From positions 7,481 to 71,480 of the forward strand of contig CAYWOO010000042.1 of the NCBI GenBank assembly GCA_964458665.1: a DNA stretch of 64,000 nucleotides, in the 5' to 3' direction. Below the pieces are notes generated by a model. That model was not told the origin of the DNA, made no database searches, and saw only the letters and a list, made by a program, of their open reading frames with translations. Both the position numbers and the translations under genes were made by a program. Below are positions 57,393-64,000 of this stretch, in pieces. This DNA comes from JANXYW01 sp964458665. Lineage in GTDB: Bacteria; Chloroflexota; Dehalococcoidia; DSTF01; JACRBR01. Numbering within the stretch: the stretch's first letter is position 1; the number at the start of each line of letters is the position of its first letter.

Positions 57393-57938
57393 ATGCAAAT
57401 CGATTGGGATAAGACGATCGATGACATCTTCGTCGACAAGCTCTCCTGTCTGAGGTGCGGCTCACTGAGTGCAACGCTCGTGGCCGGCTACAGCCGCGCT
57501 CCTGGCTCGGCCGACTACGCACCGCGCACGCACAACTGCAAGAACAAGGAAGAGTGCGACGCGCGCCGCCTCGTCGTCGTCTGCGAGAACTGCGCGCGCG
57601 ACCTGCGCCTGCGTGCGAATCCGGTCGACCGGGAAGCGATGATGACGTTGCTCATCAACGACTGCCGTAAGGACCTGGAAGACTGCCTCGACTATCTGGC
57701 CGACTACTGGCAAGAAGATCTCGATATCGACCCGAGCGATACGAGTTCGCGGCTGGAGGACATCGAGCCTGGCATCTTTGCCGAGGAAGATGCGTGGCGA
57801 AAGAAGCTCGAGGAAGAGTACCTGAGCTACCACCGCTGGTTCCGCGATCACGACATGCACATTCCCAACCCCGGCTGGCGCAGCGAGTACGTCGAAGAGA
57901 TCATCGAGCTCGGCTACGCGACACTGCTGGGTGACTAG
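57393..57938 (+). CDS. Unknown cysteine-rich acidic protein
   Basis: A 181-residue soluble protein, not recognised. CLRCG near the N-terminus with HNCKNKEEC and CENCARD suggests one or two zinc sites. The C-terminal half is acidic and helical (LEDCLDYLADYWQEDLD, KKLEEEYLSYHRWF). AAGGAGG precedes ATG 57393; an earlier ATG at 57351 overlaps the -10 and is rejected. Monocistronic. Confidence 0.65.
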   Translation: MQIDWDKTIDDIFVDKLSCLRCGSLSATLVAGYSRAPGSADYAPRTHNCKNKEECDARRLVVVCENCARDLRLRANPVDREAMMTLLINDCRKDLEDCLDYLADYWQEDLDIDPSDTSSRLEDIEPGIFAEEDAWRKKLEEEYLSYHRWFRDHDMHIPNPGWRSEYVEEIIELGYATLLGD

Positions 57939-58115
57939 ACCTGACGTCTCGGCCAACAGTTCGCCTCAGCGGCACACAGTCGCAGACGTGTTGTGGCGCG
58001 AAGCGTGGCGGCATAGCCCCTCGGTTGTGCGTCCCGCAAAGCCGGACCGACGCAGTACGCCGTCAACCCAAAGCGCATCGGTCGCTGGCGAGACCCGCGA
58101 CGAAACGCTGGCACG

Positions 58116-58520
58116 CTAGGACTCTTCCTCGCTAGCCACCACCCGCGCAGCCTCCACCTTCGCCTGCACCAGTGGGAGCCACTCGCGCTCATCCTTATCG
58201 GCGAAGTTCCACCAGACCTGCTCGCCGTTCGTCGTTTCGATGCAGAGGCAATGGCGACGGCTGGGTGCACCGCCCAGATGCGGGTTGGGCGCCGGATAGA
58301 GTCCGGCTGTCTTCACGTCGCCGTACGGCACGATCATCCATCGCGCCTCACCGCTCCGCGCCTCGAACATCAGACGGCGGTTCGTCATGAACAGAGCGCC
58401 CTGCAAGACCTGCTTGCCGCGGAGCAACTCGGCACTGACCGCGCGCTCGACCGCCTCATCTGGCGACAGGTCGATCGAGATCGCGGGCGCCGGCTTCGGC
58501 TTGCGGCGGAAGATCGGCAT
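58116..58520 (-). CDS. Small PH/GRAM-like domain protein
   Basis: A 134-residue protein. After a basic start (MPIFRRKPKPAPA), the pattern LQGALFMTNRRLMFEARSG, WMIVPYGDVKTAGLYP and CLCIETTNGEQVWWNFADKD matches bacterial PH/GRAM-like folds, possibly membrane- or protein-binding. The start follows the DinB-like gene by 2 nt, so the two are co-translated. Confidence 0.65.
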   Translation of the reverse strand: MPIFRRKPKPAPAISIDLSPDEAVERAVSAELLRGKQVLQGALFMTNRRLMFEARSGEARWMIVPYGDVKTAGLYPAPNPHLGGAPSRRHCLCIETTNGEQVWWNFADKDEREWLPLVQAKVEAARVVASEEES

Positions 58521-58522
58521 CG

Positions 58523-59512
58523 CTACTGACCGCCGTACGCGCGCACCCAGCGCATCGCGGATCGCAGCTGATCGCGATGCGTGCGATCGTGCCGCTCGAA
58601 GAACAGCAGGTATTCGAGGATCGTGTGTTCGTTCGGCTCCGGCTCCCATCGAAACGCGATCTTGAGATCGAGATGCCTGGGTTTGAGCTGCGAGAACAAG
58701 AGCAGCGTCTCGTGCCGCATCGACAAGAACTCCTCGGTGAGCGCGCCGTCTGTCGAGTAGCGGCGCTCTTCGAGGCGCTGTTCGTTGCCGGCGGTGACAT
58801 CCGGCCACGGTGCCACAGTACCGTGCGCGATGATGTAGCGCAGGTGGCCCTGCATCACCCAGTCGCCCGTTGCGATGTGCATCAGCAACTGCCGGAACGA
58901 CCATTCCGGCAGCGGTGACGGGCGCTCCCACATGACGGGATCGACGTTGTGGATCACGTACAGGCTCGCTTCCGGCGCAAGCGCGTCGACCGCCGGCTGC
59001 ACCTGCGGCAGGAACGTCATCGCGGGCGGCCGCCACGTCAGCCGCAGCGCGCGGCGAACGTCGGCCGCGTGCATCCGGTCGTGGTAGCCGAGCCAGATAC
59101 GCTCGCGCACGCTGTTGTGCTCGTCGCCGTACGACCGCAGCGCCAGCGCCATGTGCCGCGGCTCCAGCAGATCGTACAGCCCCAGCAGCAACCTGCGCCG
59201 CTGCTCCATCTCTTCGAACAGCTCTTTTGGCGTCCGCTTCCGCCCGCGCGCGATCGCCCGCTCACGCGCCGCCTTCGCCTCGGCCGGTGGCACTGGCGGC
59301 GCAACGCCCCCTTCGCCTCGCAGCAGGCCCTGCGCCGCCAGCGCCCACGCCTGGTCGGCTCCGGCGACATGCGCCAACAACTCCTGCAGCGTCCGCGAGC
59401 CGTACGGGACGTGGCGTTCCCAGTCGCGCGGCCCGACGTCGCCCAGCGCAGATAGCAGCTGCTCGCGCGCCATGTGCATGTCCAGGACGGCATCGTGCAC
59501 GAAAGGGATCAC
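58523..59512 (-). CDS. Tandem DinB/mycothiol-transferase-fold protein
   Basis: A 329-residue protein that seems to contain two DinB-like four-helix bundles: LQELLAHVAGADQAWALAAQ with YHDRMHAADVRRAL, and WSFRQLLMHIATGDWVMQGH with ERHDRTHRDQLRSAM. The His residues in each half could bind a metal, as in thiol-dependent DinB S-transferases. TACAAT ends 6 nt before GTG 59512, indicating a leaderless message. Confidence 0.75.
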   Translation of the reverse strand: MIPFVHDAVLDMHMAREQLLSALGDVGPRDWERHVPYGSRTLQELLAHVAGADQAWALAAQGLLRGEGGVAPPVPPAEAKAARERAIARGRKRTPKELFEEMEQRRRLLLGLYDLLEPRHMALALRSYGDEHNSVRERIWLGYHDRMHAADVRRALRLTWRPPAMTFLPQVQPAVDALAPEASLYVIHNVDPVMWERPSPLPEWSFRQLLMHIATGDWVMQGHLRYIIAHGTVAPWPDVTAGNEQRLEERRYSTDGALTEEFLSMRHETLLLFSQLKPRHLDLKIAFRWEPEPNEHTILEYLLFFERHDRTHRDQLRSAMRWVRAYGGQ

Positions 59513-59593
59513 GCCCGAATTGTAGCGAGGCCTGACCGTGGAGCGGCCATCCGCGACGTTACGTTGACAACCGGACGTTGTGGGGCAGGTACG

Positions 59594-59884
59594 ATGGTGG
59601 TATCACGAGGCGAAGTGGAACCCACATCTCGACCAGCGCCAACAATCGCCGCCGACGACGCAATCACCGAGGCACTGCGCGCGTTCGTGTGCGCGCTCGG
59701 GCCGGCGGCTGCCGATGTGCGGCTCGAGTATCGCGCGGGCGTGGTGACACTCACGGGAGCGGTGGCCTCCGCGACGCAGCGGCAGGCAGTCGAGGATCTC
59801 CTCGCAGCGCACGATTTTGTGACAACCGTCATCGGCGAGCTGCGCGTCGCCGCCTCGTCCGGCGTTATCGCCTCCGGCTTCTAA
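59594..59884 (+). CDS. BON-domain protein
   Basis: A 96-residue protein consisting mainly of a BON domain (ITEALRAFVCALGPAAADVR, GVVTLTGAVASATQRQAVED). BON domains bind membranes or act as osmotic-stress modules; no signal peptide is seen here. TTGACA lies upstream at 59569, but the -10 spacing is not ideal. The start (ATG 59594 or the adjacent GTG) is uncertain. Confidence 0.65.
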   Translation: MVVSRGEVEPTSRPAPTIAADDAITEALRAFVCALGPAAADVRLEYRAGVVTLTGAVASATQRQAVEDLLAAHDFVTTVIGELRVAASSGVIASGF

Positions 59885-59983
59885 CGTTTGCCCAGTCGCC
59901 AACAATGGTACGAACGTCCGCTACCCCGCCCGCCCGGCGTGTGATATCAATCTCCGAATCCAGACTGCGCCGGGAGTGAAGGC

Positions 59984-61534
59984 TTGTTCAAGAAGATTCT
60001 GGTCGCCAACCGCGGCGAGATTGCGCTGCGTGTCATGCGGACGTGCCGCGAGATGCAGATCGCGACGGTCGCGGTGTACTCCACCGTCGACCGCGGCATG
60101 CTGCACGTCCGCTACGCAGACGAGGCGTATCACATTGGCGAAGGACCGCCGCTCGAGAGCTACCTCAACTACGAGAAGATCGTCGAGGTAGCAAAGAGGG
60201 CCGGCGTCGACGCCATACACCCCGGCTACGGCTTCCTGAGCGAGCGGACGGAGTTCGCCGAAGCCTGCGCCGACGCCGGTATCACCTTCATCGGCCCTGA
60301 TCCCAAGTCCGTCATCCTGCTGGGCGACAAGGTCAACGCGCGCCGCACGATGATCGCCGCGGGCGTCCCCGTCGTGCCCGGCACCGAGGGACGCGTCACC
60401 GCAGACGAGGCGGTTCGCCTCGCGCCAAGCATCGGCTTCCCGCTGCTGATCAAAGCATCCGCCGGTGGCGGCGGCAAAGGCATCCGCCTCGTCAAGAGCG
60501 CCGACGAGATCGAGGGCGCGGTGCGCGTCGCGTCCAGCGAAGCGCAGTCGTCGTTCGGCGACGGCGGCGTCTTCCTCGAGCGTTACCTGTCGCCCGTGCG
60601 GCACGTCGAGATCCAGATCCTGGGGGACAAGCACGGCAACGCCGTCGCGCTGGGTGAGCGAGAGTGCTCGGTGCAGCGCCGCCATCAGAAGCTGCTCGAA
60701 GAGTCGCCCTCGCCGGTACTGAGCCAGGCGACGCGCGAGAAGATGATGGCGGCGGGCGTGGCGGCCGCGAAGGCGTCGGGCTACTACAACGCCGGCACCG
60801 TCGAGTTCCTCTTCGACCCGGCCACAGACGAGTTCTTCTTCCTCGAAGTGAACACGCGCTTGCAGGTGGAGCACCCCGTCACGGAGTGGCTCTGCGGCCG
60901 CGATCTCGTGCGCGACCAGATCCGCATCGCGAACGGCGAGCCACTCGGCTTCACGCAGGCGGGCGTGACGTTACGCGGCGCCGCGATCGAGTGCCGCATC
61001 GCCGCCGAGGATCCGTACAACAACTACTTGCCGTCGCTCGGCCGCATCGACTACGTGAACGAGCCGAGCGGGCCGGGCGTGCGCGTCGACAGCAGCATCT
61101 TCAGCGGCATCGAGATCCCGTACTTCTACGACCCGATGCTGGCAAAACTGATCTGCTGGGGCGCGGACCGAACACAGGCAATCGACCGCATGAAACGCGC
61201 GCTGCGCGAGTACGTGATCGCCGGCGTGAAGACGAACATCCCGTTCCACCTGCAATTGCTGGACGACCAGCGCTTTGTCGACGGGCAGGTGCACACGGGT
61301 TTCCTCGACAACGACTTCAAGATGATCGAGCCGACGGATCACACCGAGCAGGAGCGCGTGGCGCTGCTCGTGGCGGCAGTGATGTCGCACAACCGGCGCG
61401 TCCGCAACGGCGCGCAGCCGGCGGTGATCACCGGACCGGATAGCAGCTGGCGCGACTCCGGCCGCGAACGCCAACTGGCGTCGCGCACGGCGAGCGCACA
61501 ACAGGGGAATCGATGGCGGCGAAGTACCGGCTAA
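59984..61534 (+). CDS. accC: Acyl-CoA carboxylase biotin carboxylase subunit
   Basis: A 516-residue ATP-grasp biotin carboxylase. FKKILVANRGEIALRVMRTC opens the biotin carboxylase domain. ASAGGGGKGIRLV is the Gly-rich ATP loop, and EMKMQ-free EVNTRLQVEHPVTEW holds the catalytic region, with CRIAAEDPYNNYLPS. It carboxylates the biotin on the partner protein. TTG 59984 is used, with GAAGG before it. The C-terminal 60 residues are a loose extension. The next gene overlaps its end by 22 nt. Confidence 0.93.
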   Translation: MFKKILVANRGEIALRVMRTCREMQIATVAVYSTVDRGMLHVRYADEAYHIGEGPPLESYLNYEKIVEVAKRAGVDAIHPGYGFLSERTEFAEACADAGITFIGPDPKSVILLGDKVNARRTMIAAGVPVVPGTEGRVTADEAVRLAPSIGFPLLIKASAGGGGKGIRLVKSADEIEGAVRVASSEAQSSFGDGGVFLERYLSPVRHVEIQILGDKHGNAVALGERECSVQRRHQKLLEESPSPVLSQATREKMMAAGVAAAKASGYYNAGTVEFLFDPATDEFFFLEVNTRLQVEHPVTEWLCGRDLVRDQIRIANGEPLGFTQAGVTLRGAAIECRIAAEDPYNNYLPSLGRIDYVNEPSGPGVRVDSSIFSGIEIPYFYDPMLAKLICWGADRTQAIDRMKRALREYVIAGVKTNIPFHLQLLDDQRFVDGQVHTGFLDNDFKMIEPTDHTEQERVALLVAAVMSHNRRVRNGAQPAVITGPDSSWRDSGRERQLASRTASAQQGNRWRRSTG

Positions 61535-62028
61535 GACTGGGCGACGATACCCAGGAAGTGGAAGTCGAGCCAGACCACGCCGGTGGCTACCGCGTGACCG
61601 TCGACGGCGCGGTGTCGTCGGTGAGCCTGGAGCGGATCAACGACTCCGCCCGCTACTCGATCATCGTCGATGGCAAGCCGTACGAAGTCTTCGCCGAAGA
61701 AGGACCGACGAGCTACCACGTCTCGGTCGGCGGCCACATGGTGACCGTGGGCACGCAGACCGGCAAGCGGGGTGGAACAAGCGGCTCGGACGGCTTCGAC
61801 GTGGACGCGGGCGGCGAATGGGTGCTGAAGTCGCCGATGGCCGGCGTCGTCCGAGAGGTGCAGGTGTCCGCCGACGACGAAGTCACCGAAGGCCAGATGC
61901 TGGTTGTCGTCGAGGCGATGAAGATGCAGAACGAGCTTCACGCTCGGCGCGCAGGCACCGTAAAGGCGGTCTACGTCAGTGTCGGGCAGCGCGTCGATCA
62001 AGGGACGCCGCTGCTGGTGCTGGTCTAG
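61513..62028 (+). CDS. Biotin carboxyl carrier protein
   Basis: A 171-residue biotinyl protein. The C-terminal lipoyl/biotinyl domain carries VVEAMKMQNELHARRAGTV, with the Lys of EAMKM as the biotin site. The N-terminal about 90 residues are beta-rich, as in carrier parts of propionyl- or acyl-CoA carboxylases. AGGGGA precedes ATG 61513. The overlap with accC shows coupled synthesis; the carboxyltransferase subunit is not in the window. Confidence 0.92.
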   Translation: MAAKYRLRLGDDTQEVEVEPDHAGGYRVTVDGAVSSVSLERINDSARYSIIVDGKPYEVFAEEGPTSYHVSVGGHMVTVGTQTGKRGGTSGSDGFDVDAGGEWVLKSPMAGVVREVQVSADDEVTEGQMLVVVEAMKMQNELHARRAGTVKAVYVSVGQRVDQGTPLLVLV

Positions 62029-62042
62029 TGATCCACCCTTCG

Positions 62043-62072
62043 TTGCCGCGCTGGCTTCGAATGGCTTATAGT
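62043..62072 (+). promoter_or_regulatory. infC operon promoter
   Basis: TTGCCG (62043-62048), 18 nt, TATAGT (62067-62072). The predicted start near 62079 leaves about 50 nt before the infC start. Confidence 0.6.
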
Positions 62073-62128
62073 GAGGCTCCATTGCAGGGCGCCTCAGGGG
62101 GCGCTCGCTTGCTGATAAGGGGCCGACG

Positions 62129-62842
62129 ATAGCACGAGACCTCCGCATAAACGAAAAGATTCGCGTCCGCGAAGTCCTCATCATTGACGATGAAGGCCAG
62201 AAGCTGGGCGTGACGCCTATCCTCCAGGCGATGGAGATGGCGCGGGAACGCGGCCTCGATCTGGTCGAAGTCGCCCCGAACGCCAATCCTCCCGTCTGCC
62301 GCATCCTGGACTACGGCAAGTTCAAGTACGAGCAGTCGAAGAAGGAGCGCGAAGCGCACAAGCACCAAAAGCAGGTGGTGCTACGCGAGGTGCGGTTCAA
62401 GCCGAAGATCGGCGCCCACGACATCGCTGTCAAGCGGCGTGTGGTCGAAGGGCTGCTGGCCGGTGGCGACAAGGTGAAGGTTTCGGTAATGTTCCGCGGG
62501 CGCGAGATCACGCACCCGGAGATCGGTCGCGAGCTCCTCCTGGGCATTTCGCAGACGCTGAAGGAAGTAGCGATCGTGGAGCGCCAGCCCTCGATGGAGG
62601 GCCGCTTCATGAATATGTACCTGGCGCCCGTGCCGCCGAAGCAGGAGCCGAAGGTGAAGACGCCGCGCGCGCCGAAACCGGCGGCGGTAGCGACTTCGGG
62701 TGACGCAGGTGGAGACACAGCGATGGCCGCAGCACTCAAGGCGGCAGGTGCCGATGGTGCAGTCGCTGTCGAAACACCTACCGAGGTTGCGGATCCAGTG
62801 GTCGCTGCCGAGGTCGCGGACGCGGCGCCCGCAGAGGCATAG
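62129..62842 (+). CDS. infC: Translation initiation factor IF-3, probable ATA start
   Basis: A 237-residue IF-3. The N-terminal domain IARDLRINEKIRVREVLIID is encoded upstream of any ATG or GTG. The only start that fits the family is ATA 62129, 6 nt after AAGGGG; infC is known for rare AUU-type starts that permit self-control. The core continues with LDLVEVAPNANPPVCRILDY and the C-domain with KVKVSVMFRGREI. An Ala/Pro-rich tail of about 60 residues follows the C-domain. First gene of infC-rpmI-rplT. Confidence 0.92.
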   Translation: MARDLRINEKIRVREVLIIDDEGQKLGVTPILQAMEMARERGLDLVEVAPNANPPVCRILDYGKFKYEQSKKEREAHKHQKQVVLREVRFKPKIGAHDIAVKRRVVEGLLAGGDKVKVSVMFRGREITHPEIGRELLLGISQTLKEVAIVERQPSMEGRFMNMYLAPVPPKQEPKVKTPRAPKPAAVATSGDAGGDTAMAAALKAAGADGAVAVETPTEVADPVVAAEVADAAPAEA

Positions 62843-62896
62843 CACGCCGGACGATTCAAGAACGATGCGCCGCGCCGGCGCGAGAAGGACGACGAC

Positions 62897-63100
62897 ATGC
62901 CGAAGATGAAGACCCACCGTGGCGCCGCAGCTCGGTTCAAAGTGACCGGCACGGGCAAGTTCACCCGCCGCAAGGGGAACATCAGCCACAACAAGACGCG
63001 CATGTCGAAGGCCGCGCTCGGTGCGATCGACGAAATGATGGTGGTCAGCAAGCCGGGGCAGAAGTTGCTCCGCAAGCTCATGCCGTACGCGAAGCGCTAG
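62897..63100 (+). CDS. rpmI: 50S ribosomal protein L35
   Basis: 67 residues, full length: MPKMKTHRGAAARFKVTGTG, RRKGNISHNKTRMSKA and LRKLMPYAKR match bL35. AAGGA precedes the ATG. Second gene of the conserved infC-rpmI-rplT operon. Confidence 0.97.
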   Translation: MPKMKTHRGAAARFKVTGTGKFTRRKGNISHNKTRMSKAALGAIDEMMVVSKPGQKLLRKLMPYAKR

Positions 63101-63110
63101 AGCGCGTTCG

Positions 63111-63173
63111 CGGAACCTAGAACCAAAGATTGAACCGCATAGGTTTTTGGTTCTACGTTCCAGGTTCTTCCGA
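63111..63173. repeat. Heptad-periodic palindrome between rpmI and rplT
   Basis: Nine 7-nt units: CGGAACC, TAGAACC, AAAGATT, GAACCGC, ATAGGTT, TTTGGTT, CTACGTT, CCAGGTT, CTTCCGA. The left arm (GAACC units) is the complement of the right arm (GGTT units), with one extra unit on the right. It lies inside a ribosomal protein operon and ends just before the rplT Shine-Dalgarno (GAAGGAG). Confidence 0.8.
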
Positions 63174-63184
63174 AGGAGACGTAG

Positions 63185-63541
63185 ATGCCACGCGTAAAGA
63201 GAGGCGTGCCCGCGCACGCGCGACACAAGAAGATCATCGGCCTGGCGAAGGGCCACAAGGGCCAGCGCCACCGCGTGTTCAAGCGCGCCAACGAGTCCGT
63301 GCTGCACTCGCTCGACTACGCGTACGGACACCGCCGCGAACGCAAGGGCGACTTCCGCAAGCTCTGGATCGCGCGCATCAACGCAGCGGGCCGCATCAAC
63401 GGCATCACCTACAGCCGCCTCATCGACGGCCTGAACAAAGCCGGCATCAAGATCGACCGCAAAGTGCTCGCCGACCTCGCCGTGCGCCAGCCGACAGCCT
63501 TCGCCGCCATCGCGCAAAAGGCCGCCGCCGCCGTCGCGTAA
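63185..63541 (+). CDS. rplT: 50S ribosomal protein L20
   Basis: 118 residues, full length: MPRVKRGVPAHARHKKIIGL, AKGHKGQRHRVFKRANESV, RERKGDFRKLWIARINAA and LIDGLNKAGIKIDRKVLADL match bL20. GAAGGAG precedes the ATG. L20 commonly represses its own operon by binding the mRNA leader; the palindromic repeat before it occupies that position. Confidence 0.97.
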   Translation: MPRVKRGVPAHARHKKIIGLAKGHKGQRHRVFKRANESVLHSLDYAYGHRRERKGDFRKLWIARINAAGRINGITYSRLIDGLNKAGIKIDRKVLADLAVRQPTAFAAIAQKAAAAVA

Positions 63542-63580
63542 CGGCGCGGGAACCGCGGATCACAATTCCACGGATGTGTG

Positions 63581-63598
63581 GGTCGCCTACAGGCGGCC
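63581..63598 (+). terminator. Terminator-like hairpin after rplT
   Basis: GGTCGCC / GGCGGCC (one G-U pair) with a TACA loop, then CCTTCC and TTT. Confidence 0.5.
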
Positions 63599-63638
63599 CC
63601 TTCCATTTGGGCTTCGCTGTCGAAATCGAGACGAACCA

Positions 63639-63690
63639 CTCACCCGTTCCCTCTCCACGCCGCTGAGAGGGTGGCCGACGGCCGGGTGAG
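63639..63690. repeat. Diverged copy of the CTCTCC palindromic repeat
   Basis: CTCACCCGTTCCCTCTCC ... GAGAGGGTGGCC ... GGGTGAGG, the same layout as the repeat inserted in mutL. The rest of the gap up to 63819 contains heptad-like tracts (ATCCGCG/TAATCTG/CGGTTCC at 63742-63762; CTAATCT/GTGCAAT/CTGTGGA/TTCGTCC at 63775-63802). Confidence 0.5.
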
Positions 63691-63819
63691 GCGCGAACGC
63701 CCGCCGGTGCCGGAAAAGGCGACCACAACGCATTCGATCAAATCCGCGTAATCTGCGGTTCCAACCTCCCCGACCTAATCTGTGCAATCTGTGGATTCGT
63801 CCCCGTCTACAATGCCCCG

Positions 63820-64000
63820 ATGATCATCGTTCGCGGCAAACAAACATCCGAACTCTACGCGGCAGCGTTCGCGGCAACGATCGCGCGGTACGCCGGCGTC
63901 ACGATCGACGTCGGCGCGGGCGACGGGCGCTGGGCGTACCGATACGGTGTAGCACACCCCGATCGCTTCGTCGTCGGCATCGATCCGGTTCCGGAGAACA
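63820..64000 (+). CDS. KamB/NpmA-like 16S rRNA methyltransferase, N-terminal fragment
   Basis: The first 60 residues of a SAM methyltransferase continuing past the right edge. VTIDVGAGDGRWAYRYGVAH followed by PDRFVVGIDPVPEN closely resembles the KamB/NpmA 16S rRNA A1408 methyltransferase group, where IDPxxEN is characteristic. Uncharacterised relatives are common, so resistance activity must not be assumed. TACAAT ends 6 nt before ATG 63820 and there is no Shine-Dalgarno; leaderless. Confidence 0.72.
   Translation, partial: MIIVRGKQTSELYAAAFAATIARYAGVTIDVGAGDGRWAYRYGVAHPDRFVVGIDPVPEN

Noticed and set aside
63820..64000. Calling the edge gene an aminoglycoside-resistance determinant
   Set aside because: Only 60 residues are visible and chromosomal relatives of KamB/NpmA are widespread; the family resemblance alone does not show resistance.

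Overview
The window is about two-thirds GC and densely packed on both strands. It looks like a free-living bacterium of the Chloroflexota (Dehalococcoidia-like), moderately confident. Pointers are a Tad/Flp locus without an outer-membrane secretin, LPxTG-tailed surface proteins, F420-type deazaflavin and PPOX-fold oxidoreductases, pyruvate phosphate dikinase, MutL with an endonuclease site, and many genes that look leaderless (a -10 box ending 5-6 nt before the start codon). There is no CRISPR array, rRNA operon, transposase or integrase.

Layout. 1-0.6 kb: end of a GH172/DUF2961 gene and a small monooxygenase. 0.7-9 kb: reverse-strand Tad operon (cpaB-cpaE-cpaF-tadB-tadC), an ECF sigma factor and a VWA-FHA membrane protein. 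9.6-16.8 kb: AAA+ ATPase, Fe/2OG oxygenase, CAP-domain protein, acyl-CoA synthetase alpha-like protein, deazaflavin oxidoreductase, Fic protein with a double operator. 16.9-26.6 kb: mutL, subtilase, mutS with a PPOX gene, ppdK. 26.8-34.4 kb: secreted intradiol dioxygenase, PQQ-type sugar dehydrogenase, a frameshifted sirtuin, amidase, methyltransferase, uvrB. 34.6-36.7 kb: three cell-surface proteins with Thr/Pro spacers and LPxTG-like tails. 36.8-42.6 kb: galU, an unknown protein, an enoyl-reductase-like SDR, a DRTGG protein, and a Kelch gene bracketed by a truncated and an intact tRNA-Phe. 42.7-47.4 kb: ankyrin protein, unknowns, tam, alpha/beta hydrolase. 47.5-52.6 kb: sugar-acid/aldolase/kinase operon and a TetR regulator. 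52.7-57.2 kb: a cyclic-di-GMP module (riboswitch, FliA/WhiG-type sigma factor, HD-GYP protein, TetR, GGDEF protein). 57.4-64 kb: small unknowns, DinB and BON proteins, acyl-CoA carboxylase subunits, infC-rpmI-rplT, and the start of a KamB/NpmA-like rRNA methyltransferase.

The most interesting picture is regulatory. A class-I c-di-GMP riboswitch plus intrinsic terminator sits directly before a FliA/WhiG-type sigma gene. Its leader appears to start at a TGTAAC-N16-CGTTAT promoter, similar to a TGTAAG-N16-CGTCTAA element before the Tad-linked ECF sigma gene. In turn, TAAA-N15/16-GCCGAT sequences, the recognition pattern of FliA-type sigma factors, stand before cpaB and before the ECF gene. This suggests (inference) a two-sigma, c-di-GMP-gated loop controlling the Tad pilus.

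The second unusual theme is non-coding. Many intergenic gaps hold different sequences that all share a 7-nt periodicity, often arranged as inverted repeats, alongside several families of short GC-rich palindromic repeats, one of which is inserted in frame in mutL.
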